The notes under the pieces are model-generated. The model was not told the DNA's origin. It saw nothing but the letters and a program-made list of their open reading frames with translations, and ran no database searches. The translations under genes and the position numbers were made by a program. 56,349 nucleotides of DNA from Neptuniibacter sp. GTDB lineage: Bacteria > Pseudomonadota > Gammaproteobacteria > Pseudomonadales > Balneatricaceae. The stretch spans positions 1 through 56,349 of the forward strand of contig NZ_JAAEQH010000305.1 of assembly GCF_024231755.1 (NCBI RefSeq). Direction: 5' to 3'. Below are positions 33,764 through 44,900 of the stretch, piece after piece (within the stretch, counting starts at the first letter, position 1; every line of letters starts with the position of its first letter).

Positions 33764-34597
33764 ATGCAGGCTGAAGCAATCATCAAAGAGATGCAGGTCC
33801 TACCTGAGATCAATCCAGCAGAAGAAATCGCCCGTAGGGTTCATTTCATTAAAAATAGTTTAAAACAGTCTGGCTTGAAGCATTTGGTTCTTGGTATCAG
33901 CGGTGGAGTGGACTCATCAACCTGCGGTAGGCTGGCACAACTAGCTGTCGAGGCACTCAACAGCGAAGAAGGTAGCCAGGACTATAAATTTGTTGCTGTA
34001 CGCCTACCTTACGGTACACAGCAAGATGAAGAAGACGCACAGCTAGCATTAAGCTTCATCCAACCGAGCGAAAGTATCGCCATTAATGTAAAACCTGGCG
34101 TGGACGGTATCCATGCAGAAGTACTTACTGCAATGGAGAGCACTTCACTTCATGAAGCTAGCGAACACGCAATTGATTTTGCAAAAGGAAATGTAAAAGC
34201 ACGGGCTCGTATGGTGGCACAATATGAAGTGGCAGGGATCGTTGGGGGGCTGGTATTAGGTACCGATCACTCAGCTGAAAACATTACCGGTTTTTACACT
34301 AAATGGGGCGACGGTTCCTGTGATCTGGCTCCACTGTTCGGCCTGAGCAAACGCCAGGTACGCCTTCTCGCAAAAACACTAGGCGCGCCATCACTTCTAG
34401 TTGAAAAAACACCAACCGCAGATTTGGAGTGCCTTACCCCCCAGAAAGCAGATGAGCATGCCCTCGGACTGACCTACGATCAAATTGATGACTTCTTAGA
34501 AGGTAAAGCGGTTAGCTCAGAGGTATCCGATCGGCTCATTGAGATCTATTTGAAAACCCAGCACAAACGAGCGCCAATCCCTACAATTTACGATTAA
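33764..34597 (+). CDS. nadE: NAD+ synthetase, ammonia-dependent
   Basis: The 277-residue enzyme adenylates nicotinic acid adenine dinucleotide and amidates it to NAD+. The PP-loop SGGVDSS is at residues 46-52. The conserved [35 protein letters not shown] stretch binds the dinucleotide. There is no N-terminal nitrilase domain, so ammonia is the expected donor and the length matches E. coli NadE (275). Its place between bamD and thiO is where P. aeruginosa has pilSR. AAGAGA upstream is a weak ribosome site. Confidence 0.95.
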   Translation: MQAEAIIKEMQVLPEINPAEEIARRVHFIKNSLKQSGLKHLVLGISGGVDSSTCGRLAQLAVEALNSEEGSQDYKFVAVRLPYGTQQDEEDAQLALSFIQPSESIAINVKPGVDGIHAEVLTAMESTSLHEASEHAIDFAKGNVKARARMVAQYEVAGIVGGLVLGTDHSAENITGFYTKWGDGSCDLAPLFGLSKRQVRLLAKTLGAPSLLVEKTPTADLECLTPQKADEHALGLTYDQIDDFLEGKAVSSEVSDRLIEIYLKTQHKRAPIPTIYD

Positions 34598-34613
34598 ACG
34601 CGTTTAGCGTTTA

Positions 34614-34635
34614 GGGACAGATTTAAATCTGTCCC
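34614..34635. repeat. Perfect 22-bp palindrome, REP-like
   Basis: GGGACAGATTT is followed directly by its exact reverse complement AAATCTGTCCC. It lies between the convergent nadE and thiO genes. No T-run follows on the plus strand. Sequences of this GGGACAG...CTGTCCC type occur as scattered repeats in many gammaproteobacteria; a terminator role is also possible. Confidence 0.6.
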
Positions 34636-34662
34636 ATATTACTCTTTTATCTTGCCTGAAAA

Positions 34663-35742
34663 CTACATCTGGTAGGGTTCAGCCGGAATGATAGTCTCTC
34701 GTTCTAACAGTATATCCGCCAGCAATCGTGTAGACGCAGGGGCTAACACCAGACCATTGCGGAACTGCCCAGCATTTACATACAAATTTTCATAGCCCGT
34801 TACAGCTCCGATAAAAGGAATACCCTCGGGTGAACCTGGTCGCAGACCCGACCAGTGGTGTTCAACCTTATAGTTTTGCAAAGCAGGAATAATATCTATA
34901 GCCGTTTCATAGAGGGAGCTAGCGGCTTCTTCTGTTGTACGCTTCTCAAAGCCAATACGCTCCAGTGTGCTACCTACCAGAACCCGACCATCATTACGCG
35001 GGATGACATAACGCCCATCCTTTAGCACAACCCGGTTTACTAGACCCGGTTCTGCTTTGAATAACATCATCTGTCCATGCACAGGCTCTACCGGTAGTTC
35101 TAACCCCAACAATCCCAGAAGTTCACCACTCCAGGCACCCGCTGCAATTACCACCTGCGTGCCACAGACCTGACCTTCGGATGTATCGACTCCGATTATC
35201 TTATTCTCATCGGCAACAAATCCGGTGACATCACAATGCTCCAACAAGGTTATTCTGGGATTAATTTCCAGACTTCTACGCAAAGAGCGACCCAAGCGCG
35301 GGTTACGGATACTACAAACTTCTGGCATCCACAGCCCCTCTTCCAGGCCTTTGACTAATTCTGGTTCTTTCTCATAAAGGAAACTTGAATCTACTTTGCG
35401 TAGAGGACGGTGATATTTCTCTGCCCAAGCCAGGGCTTCCGCCTGATCCTCAACATCAACCATCAACATCCCTTTCTGACGTAGCTCAGGGTCATATCCG
35501 GTTTCTTCCAGTAGTTCCTGAGCCAGATGTACATAGCTGCTTTGCGACCAAGTCGCGAGCTGAGTTACCGGCTCTGGATAACGCCAAGGGTATAAAGGGG
35601 AGACAATACCACCACCAGCCCAGCTAGATTCCTGGGCACAAGCCTTGCGATCCACCAAAGTAATTTCAGCACCGCTCTGTGCAAGTTCACGGGCCATCAT
35701 CATACCGATGACACCGCCCCCAATGATCAGAAAATCAGCCAT
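34663..35742 (-). CDS. thiO: Glycine oxidase ThiO (FAD-dependent)
   Basis: The 359-residue DadA/ThiO-type flavoenzyme has the N-terminal FAD-binding Rossmann motif IIGGGVIGMMMARELA and a second dinucleotide region VVIAAGAWSGELL near residue 195. The C-terminal GLRPGSPEGIPFIGAV and NAGQFRNGLVLAPAST are typical of ThiO. It oxidises glycine to the imine used in thiamine thiazole synthesis. No other thi gene is present. Its position beside the pilus minor pilin cluster is conserved with Pseudomonas. TGGAGC precedes the ATG. Confidence 0.88.
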   Translation of the reverse strand: MADFLIIGGGVIGMMMARELAQSGAEITLVDRKACAQESSWAGGGIVSPLYPWRYPEPVTQLATWSQSSYVHLAQELLEETGYDPELRQKGMLMVDVEDQAEALAWAEKYHRPLRKVDSSFLYEKEPELVKGLEEGLWMPEVCSIRNPRLGRSLRRSLEINPRITLLEHCDVTGFVADENKIIGVDTSEGQVCGTQVVIAAGAWSGELLGLLGLELPVEPVHGQMMLFKAEPGLVNRVVLKDGRYVIPRNDGRVLVGSTLERIGFEKRTTEEAASSLYETAIDIIPALQNYKVEHHWSGLRPGSPEGIPFIGAVTGYENLYVNAGQFRNGLVLAPASTRLLADILLERETIIPAEPYQM

Positions 35743-35817
35743 TACAGCTCCAGACTCAAACTAGAAAATAGGAGACCTATTCTGATACTAAAACAGCAAG
35801 ATCTCCAGAGCTCTAGC

Positions 35818-36357
35818 TCAATCTATAAACCTTACTCTGCCGATATTGGTCACTTTAAGTTGCCTGCTGTAATCACCAGAAGTAAAGGTCAACGTACCAT
35901 TGGAAAAACCCTGTAATATTCCAGTACCTTTATAGGCAATAAAACTCCCTGTTGTGCAGCTTACATCCACTACAGCACTATCTAACCGGGCAACTTTTAA
36001 CAACTCGTCGTTTTCAGCAGAAAAACGTTCATTCTTATCCCCATCAACAAAGATCATCACCCCTTGAGACCAATCGGATCTGCCTGACCATTTGAAAGGG
36101 ATGCACTGTGAGAAGCTGTCATCAGCCGCGGCACAGATCACGACTTGCCGCTTACGTGTAATCGCCTGCTGCCGAGTATAAGACAGCAAAGTAAACAACT
36201 GCCTTGCCGCGGTATCGGCATGTCTGTCTTGCACAAGATAGGAATATGAAGGCAGCGCGATACTGATCAGAATAGAAAACAGCGCCAATGAAATAAGCAG
36301 CTCTATCAAAGAGAAGCCGCCAAGCCGCAAAGGGCCGCAATAAACGTCCTTGTCCAT
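35818..36357 (-). CDS. GspH/FimT-family pseudopilin, second copy
   Basis: The 179-residue prepilin has type III signal RLGG|FSLIELLISLALFSILISIALPSY, with Glu5 of the mature form present. The body matches GspH/FimT (LLSYTRQQAITRKRQVVIC, DWSQGVMIFVDGDKNERF). The ATG at 36357 has AGAGG upstream; the longer ORF form is rejected. It is the last gene after pilY1 copy 2, separated by a terminator, and is distinct from the FimU-type gene at 48873. Both could prime pilus assembly with PilVWX, or this one could serve PilY1 copy 2. Confidence 0.85.
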   Translation of the reverse strand: MDKDVYCGPLRLGGFSLIELLISLALFSILISIALPSYSYLVQDRHADTAARQLFTLLSYTRQQAITRKRQVVICAAADDSFSQCIPFKWSGRSDWSQGVMIFVDGDKNERFSAENDELLKVARLDSAVVDVSCTTGSFIAYKGTGILQGFSNGTLTFTSGDYSRQLKVTNIGRVRFID

Positions 36358-36393
36358 AAAAACCTCTTTAACATCCGTGTTGTGAGGTGAATT

Positions 36394-36420
36394 GAAAAAA
36401 GGCCTCAATACTGAGGCCTT
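36394..36420 (-). terminator. Terminator of pilY1 copy 2
   Basis: A 9-bp perfect stem AAGGCCTCA/TGAGGCCTT with loop ATAC (36399-36420) is followed by TTTTTT on the minus strand. It separates pilY1 copy 2 from the fimT-like gene. Confidence 0.85.
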
Positions 36421-36430
36421 AGGTTAATCT

Positions 36431-39400
36431 CTATTCATCTGTTTTTTCACGCCAGTAAGTTCTGTAGAGCAGCTTACCAACATCTGCTTCTTCCAGTCCC
36501 TCTGTTCCGATCCAAATACCCGGAGCTCCTGTTTCTGGATCAATAAGTTTAGGAGTTGCAGGTATCGTGCCTTGCTCTAATTGTACAATTCGATCTGTTT
36601 TATTCAAATTGCCATCACCGGTAATATCGGAGACAGGCTCAGCGGTCAAAACTTTAACCAAGTACGCCCTCGACGTACCATTTTTGGGTTCACAAGTGAC
36701 TTCATCGGGAGCCTTAGGCTCATAAGTCACAAAAATAATCTGGCTATTGACGGTCAAACTTGCTGCAAGTACTTTTTCACCTGAATTCAAGAGCCGGATA
36801 TACCACCCCTCAGCTGTTCTATCGCTACCATTAGATAACTTTGCGATAGCATCTTCTTTTTCAGACTCATCACCTTCAGCTATTAGATTGTATGTCGCAT
36901 CATAAAGATCACTCTCAGTAAGCTTAGTGTAAGACTGAGGCGCTTCAAAAATGTGATCGAACTCTTTTATTACGTAATACCTGTCCTGAACTTCCGTATT
37001 CAGTGGGCTAGCTCTCCACCCGGACCCAATTCCGATGGCTAAAACTCGATTGGAACCACTCACATTGAGAGAAATATCAGGTGGATAATAGAAGCGCCTA
37101 TTATTTACAGTGCTAGAAGAAACGGACAAATCCGCGATAACACCACCGGTTACTAAATCGGCTTTAGTTTCAGCCCCATTATTGATATCAAATCGCCAGA
37201 CCTGCCCCCCCATATCACCGACATATAGTTGATCAGTTTTACCATCATTATTGATATCAATAGGATTTACATCAGAAGGAATACTGTAATTCATATCTGC
37301 CAAGGTCAAATCATGTGCATTACTGATACCTGCGGACCAGAACAGTTCTCCCGTATCAGGATCAACCATATAGATTGCTCGCCCCATAGTATCGGTACTA
37401 CGAGTCGTATTGGTATCCTGACTAGGGTCATAACCTCCCGCAAACAATAAGAGTTGCAAGTTCGTTCCATCATAATTAATAGTGATCGGTTTAGGCTTAG
37501 ACCAGCTATACCCCAACTCACCAAATCCGGTTGTGCCTCCAGATCCACCCCTTATTACCCATTTCAACTCGGGCTTTGACCTGTCAGTAACATCCAAGGC
37601 GTAATAATTTCTGCCTCCTCGTCGCATGCCTGCAAATAACCAAACGTAGTCATCATTCGTATCGATATAATCACTATCGTTATTGCCGTCTTCCGCAATG
37701 ATAGTTAACCCGCCATCCATACCATAAGCTCGGTTAGTCGTATTCTCAGCATTGGTATAGTATCTATTTAGGTTGCCGAGCAGTTCCTTGGGAATAAAAG
37801 CGAACTGCTCTACACCTGTTTCGGTGTCAATAGCATGAATAAAGCCCTCATTTGTACCCACAAACACTGTACTATCGTAAGTCTCATCTGCTATATCGTA
37901 ACTGTATGTCATGAGAATAGGGATGGAATGTAAAGGATCACCCATTGCCTTACGATTATTACCTTGATCATCTTCACCCCGAGTCCATTCAAGCAAATTT
38001 TCCCGATAAGAGTTGGTATAGGATGAAATCCCTAACATTGCTTTAGTAATATCAGAGTTATCCTCATGCACCCTATTATCATCATGGGTAAGATCATTCA
38101 GGCCTGAAGCGGGGACAGGATAAGATCCCGTGTAGGTATAAAGTGACCTTGAATCAGGATTTGGTAATTTTTCAGCCGCACCACCTAATTCCACATCACT
38201 ACCATCGGTTTGATTCGACCAAAAGCTACGAGCATTGACACTGAAAAATCCACTGTCAGGATCAATCGCAGTTACATCTAAGGCATCTTTTATCGTTCCA
38301 CTGGCTCCATCTAAACGGTATTTCTTCAGATTGCCGAACCACTTTTCGGTTTCCAATGGCTTAAAGAGTGAAAAATAAATATCCTCACGATGGCTCAACC
38401 GGTTGAACTGGTTGATAGTTATACCTGGTTGAGAAAAGGATGTATTGGAGGATTTGATGCTCTTAATAATGTCATCAAAAACATTGACGAGTTGAGCAGA
38501 GTTAGAAGCCTCGTAGAACCCCCCCTGCCCGGCAGTAGCTAAGCCTCTCAGCCAGTTGCTAGAGAAATTAAATCCTATGGTATAGGTCTTAACGACCTGA
38601 TCGCCAGATAACCCACTTTGATCCGTACCACTCAAATATTCCAGTATCTCAGGACCACACTCCTCATCATTGTCGTCGTGGTCACAACTGGTTAACCCTG
38701 TCATATCCATCACATCATCTGCAGAATCATTATACGTAGCTGCGCCGTCGGTTAGCATGACAATGTAGTTTTTCTGACAGGTTTCAGTAATAGGGGATAT
38801 ATAGTTTGGTGAACCGCTAATATATTCATCAGCACAGTCTGCATCACTTAGGTCTGAAGCATTACAGCCTGACGGCCTAACGACAGTTCCCCCAGTATAG
38901 GATAATGAGTGAGACACCCTGGAGGTATGGTTTTCTGGGTTGTCATCGTCATTCCCTCGGTTCAAACCATACTTAACTGGAGCGCCTTTATAGTAACTAG
39001 CCGCCTCAAACAGCGCATCCACAATGGGAGTATTACCTGACGCGTTTAACCCATTGGTTATATCAATTAACTCCTGCCTTACAGTTTGGGTTGATATATC
39101 AAATTGGTTAGAAGACGCATTTATAACTAATTTTGGTGCGAGCGTACTACCCTCTTGAGAAGCCGCTTCAACACGACCGGAGCCTTCAATAACAAATGCC
39201 AAACTGTTGCCCTGAGTCCATCCAGAGCGACTGACAATACTCTCGATTAAAGTTGAAAGGTCTGGTGACTGATAGATCTGGCCTGTTTGATCCCAACCAC
39301 TATTTATAGTCCAACTAACACTTGAACTTAATGTACTTCGGTTAGAGGGCCGATCTATCGCTGTAAATGCAGCAGCGTTGTCAGAATTTTCAATTTTGAT

Positions 39401-41152
39401 GGTTAAGTTTGCGGGCAAACTAAGATTAGGCAAGTCAACAACCGCAAACTCGATATAAGCTGAACTGATCGTTGCATCTTGGTTCAGCCTTATATTATTA
39501 AAGCGCAAACCAACTTTCTGTGAATTGTCACTTTCATCTACGCCTAACTGTATCTCTGTATCGCTGGGATATAAGGTACTGGAGCGTTCTTCAACATCAT
39601 CATTCCCATCATCCACAACCACACTTTGTTGGCCCCCGATACAGGCGGTACTAGAAACACTATTTACATCATACTCAATATCAAGAACTGCCCCTGTAGC
39701 GCTTTTATCATAAGCTTCCATTAACTTAGTTGCATCAGCACCTTCAATCAGAATGGTTAAGCTGTTGCCACCACACCAATCGGAGCGATCAGTGACCTCT
39801 TCTACTACAGAGGCCAGGTTAGGAGAGTTATAGAGTTCCCCTGCCGTCCAGGAAGATAAGATTGAAGTACCAACAGAAGCCGATGTCGTTGCTTTTCCAG
39901 ATATGCTGCCATTTGATGTTGACAATGAACTGCTGTTATCGACATCTTCAGCTCTGAATGTTAAGTACCCCCCAACCGAAGAGTCCTCAGCAATAGGGAA
40001 AGAAACCGTTGCACTGGTTACTTCAGCACCTTGCGGAACCTGAACATTATTAAATCTCAAAGCTACTATGCTATTAGTTACCGGACCTTGAACTGCAGAA
40101 TAATTTATCTTTAGCAGTGCTGGATCATAGCTTCCGTGATCATGAGTAGCGAATTGTCTCCATGCGTCTGAACTTCCTTGATCATTCAAGAAAATAAAAG
40201 CCATCTCATCCTGAGCGTCCCAATCATCTCTGGAAACTATTTCCGAGACTAGTGACGAAATATCAGGGGTTGACATTACTCCCCCATCATTAGGGTTTGA
40301 TGAGATAGTCCAATCAACTTTTGCAGAGGTGCGGTCACGATCGGTAATATCATTATCACTACTGGAAAAACTAGCAGGGCTGTCAGAATCTTCACCATAG
40401 ATGTCAACACGCGGCGTCCCACTTCTTTTCTTGGCCACCACAAAATCTATAGAAGCGCTGTTTATGGTCGCATTTTGGGGAATGTCGATATGGGTGAACC
40501 TAACACCAACAGCGGTCTTATACCTGCTGTTGTTATTGTTACCGTTTCGATACGGAATATGTAAACGATTAGAGGAAAGCTTGACTTCATCTTCTTTGTT
40601 GCCAGACCTGATCTCAAATGCATCGTCACTGTTGCTCAAAACGCTACGCTCAAAAGCCACAGGAACAGAAACGTCCTCTCCTCCCTCTGCCGCTGACATT
40701 AAGAAAAGTTCATCCCCATCAATCACTACAGTTCCGTCACTACGCTCCTCTGCATCATCAAAGGAAGAACTGATTTGAGAACGACTCGAGCCATTAATAG
40801 GATCATAACCGGTTAAATTTTCATCAACATTAGTGACAGGGTACAGAATAGGTCCGCCGGGAACATGAAAACGCATTAGGCCAACGTTAACGTCTTGAAC
40901 ACTAGATAGAATTGTTCGCAACGCCGTTTTCATCTCATCTATACGAATAGGCCCGTCATCGGTACTCCATCTCGTACCCGAAGTATCCCAAGACATGGAT
41001 CCCGAGGTATCTAAGACAAATAGGATATTTGGCCTAACCGTCACACTTGTAGTTCCCCCGAAGAAAATCTCGGTGTCATCGGCCCAAACTGGAGAGGTCG
41101 AATAAATGGCCAGGAGAAAACCATAAACAACCGACTTGATAGACTTTCGCAT
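36431..41152 (-). CDS. PilY1-type pilus tip adhesin, copy 2
   Basis: The 1,573-residue secreted protein has a signal peptide ending near residue 24 (VWA|DD). A split von Willebrand A domain follows, with MIDAS DTSGS at 48-52, Thr in SGNTPIVD near 706 and LTDG near 802. Three about 130-residue beta-sandwich-like repeats are inserted between the first and second MIDAS parts (about 215-350, 360-490, 545-680; each starts G-[VL]-R-F-x2-[IV]). The C-terminal PilY1 beta-propeller (about 1080-1480) contains the calcium loop DINNDGKTD near 1299. P. aeruginosa PilY1 has 1,161 residues. It is separated from pilE by 385 bp, so it probably has its own promoter. Role: tip adhesin, retraction control and mechanosensing (family knowledge). 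Confidence 0.92.
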   Translation of the reverse strand: MRKSIKSVVYGFLLAIYSTSPVWADDTEIFFGGTTSVTVRPNILFVLDTSGSMSWDTSGTRWSTDDGPIRIDEMKTALRTILSSVQDVNVGLMRFHVPGGPILYPVTNVDENLTGYDPINGSSRSQISSSFDDAEERSDGTVVIDGDELFLMSAAEGGEDVSVPVAFERSVLSNSDDAFEIRSGNKEDEVKLSSNRLHIPYRNGNNNNSRYKTAVGVRFTHIDIPQNATINSASIDFVVAKKRSGTPRVDIYGEDSDSPASFSSSDNDITDRDRTSAKVDWTISSNPNDGGVMSTPDISSLVSEIVSRDDWDAQDEMAFIFLNDQGSSDAWRQFATHDHGSYDPALLKINYSAVQGPVTNSIVALRFNNVQVPQGAEVTSATVSFPIAEDSSVGGYLTFRAEDVDNSSSLSTSNGSISGKATTSASVGTSILSSWTAGELYNSPNLASVVEEVTDRSDWCGGNSLTILIEGADATKLMEAYDKSATGAVLDIEYDVNSVSSTACIGGQQSVVVDDGNDDVEERSSTLYPSDTEIQLGVDESDNSQKVGLRFNNIRLNQDATISSAYIEFAVVDLPNLSLPANLTIKIENSDNAAAFTAIDRPSNRSTLSSSVSWTINSGWDQTGQIYQSPDLSTLIESIVSRSGWTQGNSLAFVIEGSGRVEAASQEGSTLAPKLVINASSNQFDISTQTVRQELIDITNGLNASGNTPIVDALFEAASYYKGAPVKYGLNRGNDDDNPENHTSRVSHSLSYTGGTVVRPSGCNASDLSDADCADEYISGSPNYISPITETCQKNYIVMLTDGAATYNDSADDVMDMTGLTSCDHDDNDEECGPEILEYLSGTDQSGLSGDQVVKTYTIGFNFSSNWLRGLATAGQGGFYEASNSAQLVNVFDDIIKSIKSSNTSFSQPGITINQFNRLSHREDIYFSLFKPLETEKWFGNLKKYRLDGASGTIKDALDVTAIDPDSGFFSVNARSFWSNQTDGSDVELGGAAEKLPNPDSRSLYTYTGSYPVPASGLNDLTHDDNRVHEDNSDITKAMLGISSYTNSYRENLLEWTRGEDDQGNNRKAMGDPLHSIPILMTYSYDIADETYDSTVFVGTNEGFIHAIDTETGVEQFAFIPKELLGNLNRYYTNAENTTNRAYGMDGGLTIIAEDGNNDSDYIDTNDDYVWLFAGMRRGGRNYYALDVTDRSKPELKWVIRGGSGGTTGFGELGYSWSKPKPITINYDGTNLQLLLFAGGYDPSQDTNTTRSTDTMGRAIYMVDPDTGELFWSAGISNAHDLTLADMNYSIPSDVNPIDINNDGKTDQLYVGDMGGQVWRFDINNGAETKADLVTGGVIADLSVSSSTVNNRRFYYPPDISLNVSGSNRVLAIGIGSGWRASPLNTEVQDRYYVIKEFDHIFEAPQSYTKLTESDLYDATYNLIAEGDESEKEDAIAKLSNGSDRTAEGWYIRLLNSGEKVLAASLTVNSQIIFVTYEPKAPDEVTCEPKNGTSRAYLVKVLTAEPVSDITGDGNLNKTDRIVQLEQGTIPATPKLIDPETGAPGIWIGTEGLEEADVGKLLYRTYWREKTDE

Positions 41153-41537
41153 TGAGATTATTCCTTAATCCACTTCCATTGCGGTGGGTACTTCTATGAA
41201 GAAAGCAATACCACAATTCCATACCTATTCTGACAGGCTCCAAACAAAACCCTGACCTTAGGTATGACGTTATTAATTGAGATGAACTAAGGAGTACCAA
41301 CTAGAACTAAGAAGCAAATGCATCGAAGCAGTTTGCTACTTAAAAATTACGGCATACTTTGCTGTGGGGAAAGCCGATTCCTTTTGGCACTGAAAAAGTC
41401 CATTTCAGAGGGTGTATTAGCTATAGGTTATTAGTTTTTTATCATTATTACCACTATCCAATCTTCTACTCGTTCAAGTCTGACATGAAACGAGTTAAAG
41501 GCTCAATGCAATGAGCAAAGAGCCTTTTTGTACAAAT
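41153..41537. other. Intergenic region between pilE and pilY1 copy 2
   Basis: This 385-bp gap has no gene. An imperfect hairpin at 41497-41527 follows pilE. The rest presumably holds the pilY1 copy 2 promoter. A GG-N12-GC element at about 41205-41223 resembles sigma-54 but has the wrong spacing (12 instead of 10). Confidence 0.45.
41497..41527 (-). terminator. Possible terminator after pilE
   Basis: AAAGGCTC and GAGCCTTT form an 8-bp stem with a 15-base loop 11 bases past the pilE stop. The T-run on the minus strand is poor, so some readthrough into pilY1 copy 2 is possible. Confidence 0.5.
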
Positions 41538-41990
41538 CTAGTCTTCCCAATTATTTTCTCCTGCATCGGTGGCATCACCATCGTCATTTTTGTCCCAACG
41601 TTTGATACCTGTTGAGAGGATTTCCATTAACCCATCACCATTTTGAGTGCCAATTGGGTCAGCTCTGAGGATGTAGCTTCGCGTTGCCGAAGACTCAATG
41701 GTCAGATTATAGAACGCAGTCCCTCCATCAACTGGAGCTTGTGAAGGGAATAATGTTGCGGCGGGAGGCCCTGAATTTGCACCACCGCTAGCAGCCCCGG
41801 TGTAAACCATATTTTCTACTTTAAAGCGCTCCATTGCGTTGGCAAAGCTCAGCAATGCTTGCTGAGCATCAACCCGGCGAGAATCAGTAATATACTGCTG
41901 GTAGCTGGGGTACGCTACCGCAGAAATGAGTCCCACAATCAATACAGCGATCATGAGTTCGAGCAACGAAAAACCTTTTTGTTTTTTCAC
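41538..41990 (-). CDS. pilE: Type IV minor pilin, PilE family
   Basis: The 150-residue prepilin has leader MKKQKG|FSLLELMIAVLIVGLISAVAYPSYQQYI, with Glu5, and RVDAQQALLSFANAMERF of the PilE/ComP-type minor pilins. Two cysteines normally found in a C-terminal D-loop are absent: no cysteine is visible, which is odd for a PilE. Start is a GTG at 41990 with AGGGA upstream, nine bases after the pilY1 copy 1 stop. It probably joins PilVWX and PilY1 in the tip-priming complex. Confidence 0.88.
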   Translation of the reverse strand: MKKQKGFSLLELMIAVLIVGLISAVAYPSYQQYITDSRRVDAQQALLSFANAMERFKVENMVYTGAASGGANSGPPAATLFPSQAPVDGGTAFYNLTIESSATRSYILRADPIGTQNGDGLMEILSTGIKRWDKNDDGDATDAGENNWED

Positions 41991-41999
41991 AATAAATCC

Positions 42000-44900
42000 C
42001 TATTCCTCATTTTCTCGCCAATAGGTTTTATAGAGTTGTTTGCCGGTATCGACTTCATCCAGTATTTCTGGACCAATCAGAACCACTGGAGCACCTGTTT
42101 CTGGGTCAATAATCTTAGGTGATGCTGGAATAGCCCCTTGATCCAAGGCTATAGCCCGATCACTCTTATCAAGATCACCATCATTATCCCCATCAATTTG
42201 TGGGGTAGCCAAAAGAATATCGACATAATATGCTCGAGCAGTACCCTGTACCGCCTGACAGCTCACTTCATCAGGTGGTTCAGGTTCATAAGTGGTGAAA
42301 ACGATTTTGCCAGCGATAGTTAAGCTCTTAGCCAACACTTTCTCACCTGGATTGGTTAAACGAATATACCAACCCTCATGAGTACGGCTTGCTCCACTGG
42401 TAAGACCCAGCTCAGCTTCTTCTTGCTCTTCCTCTGTACCTTCATGAATCAGGTTATTCGTGGCGTCATACAAATTACTTTCTGAAAGTTCAGTATAACT
42501 TGATGGTGGGCCGTAGATACCGGAAAACTGTTTGATCAAGTAAAAGCGGTCCTCTACCACTTCATCTAGAGGATGCGCACGCCACCCTGAACCAATACCA
42601 ATAGTGAGGATCTCAGTATTGCCATCTACAACCAATGCTAGGTCAGGAGCATGATAGAAACGTCGATTGTTTGCAGTACTTCCTGAAGTAGACAGGTCAG
42701 CAATAACAGCACCATTGACCAATGCAGACAAATCATCTGTACCATTGTTGATGTCAAAACGCCAAACCTGGCCTCCCATATCTCCAACATAGAACTGGTC
42801 GGCATTACCATCACGATTCATATCAAGGACAGTAATATCCGACGGAACGCTGTAGTCCATATCAGCAAGGGTCAGGTCATAAGTATCATCACTACCCGCA
42901 GACCAGAACAACTCCCCTGTATCTGCATCCACCATGTAGATAGCACGCCCCATAACATCGGCACCACGAGTTGTTCTGCTATCTTGGCTAGGGTCATAGC
43001 CCCCACCAAACAATAGTAAGGTTTTAGTAGTGCCATCAAAGTTCACTGAAATTTCAGTAGGTTTTGACCATGTGTAACCCAGCTCAGTGAAGCCTGTCGT
43101 TCCTCCTGATCCACCTTTGATTACCCACTTAAGCTCAGGGTTGCTACGATCTGAAACATCCAGTGAATAATAATTTCGTCCTCCTCGTCTCATACCTGCA
43201 TACAACCAGACATAATCGTAGGTATCTAGGAAATCATCATCACCGTTATCATCATGAGCGATTACAGAAAGTCCGCCATCCATACCGTAGGGTCTATCAG
43301 TTCCCGTTTCAGCGTTTACATAAAACTCATTTAAGTTTGATAACAGCTCTTGGGGAACGAAGGAAAATACCTCTGATCCATCATCGGCATCAATCGCATG
43401 GATATAACCTTCATTTGTACCGACAAAGACGGTGCTGTCATACGTCTCTTCTTCTGGGTCAGTATCGTAGGTAACAATGATAGGAATGGAATGTAGCGGG
43501 TCTCCCATTTCCTGACGATTATTACGGTTTGAGTCCTCGCCTCTTGCCCAACGAATCAGATCTCTGCGATATGTGTTAGATTCGGATTCGATACCTAACA
43601 TCGCCTTGGTTACATAATCGTTAAGCTCATTTAGGCTGTTGTTAGAATGACTTAATACATTCAACCCCCCACTATTTAGTGGAGACGGATATGCACCGGT
43701 GTAGGTGAAGAGGTTACGAGTTGAGGGGGTAGGTGCATTCTCAGCTGCTCCGCCACTCTCTACCTCTATGCCGTCTGGTTCATCTGACCAGAAGCTTTGC
43801 GTATCAGCCTGGAAGAAACCCGTTTCGCTGGATACAGCAGGGTCACCATTGAGGTCTACAATCGCCTTAGTTGCGCCGTCCAAGCGATACTTCTTAAGGT
43901 TCCCATACCACTTATCATACTCTTGTGGCTTGAATAGTGAGAAGTAGATATCTTCCCGGTGACTCAAACGGTTAAAGTTATTCACCGTAAAACCAGGTTG
44001 TGTAAAGGTCGTGTTGGCAGCTTTTATTGCTTTAATGATCTGGTCAAATGCTTCAGTAAGATCCGCTGCATTATCTACTTCGTAGTAGGTACCATCCCCC
44101 TCGGTTGCTATTCCCTGTAACCAAGAGTCATTGATATCAAAGCCAATTGTGTGGGTTTTAACTTTCTGCGTTCCGGTTAAGCCACTCTGGTCATAATTGG
44201 CCATGAAGTTTGCTAATTCATGACCGCACTCTTCATCATTATCAATATTTTCACAGGAATATGATTCTTCATCCCCTAACTCATCCACACTCTTGAGATG
44301 AGTTTCTATCATCGATTCTATTTTAGTGATCGATTCATTCTCATTGGCATAACCATCAGTAAGCAAGACAATATAACTTTTCTGGCAAGCTTCGGTTATT
44401 GGCGAGGTGTAAGTAGGGGTTGATGATGAATCATCTATATATTCGTCTGCACATGCTGACGCACTCAGATCAGCATCTGTACAGCTAGCGTCACGAACAA
44501 CCGTGCCCCCAACATAAGAGTCAGGATGGGAAACCCTTGTATAACGGTTTGAAGGGTTTGAATAGCTATAACCCCTTGTTTTACCGTAATCTACATCTAA
44601 GCCTTTATAGTACAGCGCTCCTTCATAATAAGTGTCGACCACTGGAGTATTACCTGAGGGGCTCAGCTCTTCAATTTCCGCTAGTAGTTCATCCCTTACT
44701 GTGGTAGAAGCAATATCAAACTGGTCTTGAGACGCTTTGATAACCAATTTTGGAGCAATATTACTGCCATCATACGATGACCCCTCCACTTGCCCTGAGC
44801 CTGTAATAATAACCGCCACACTATTGCCAGCGTCCCAGCCAGAAAGGCCAACTACACTCTCCAGTAGGTCAGAAATATCTGGTGATCGATACACTGTGCC

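Noticed and set aside
41205..41223. Sigma-54 promoter for pilY1 copy 2
   Set aside because: GG and GC elements are 12 bases apart instead of 10.
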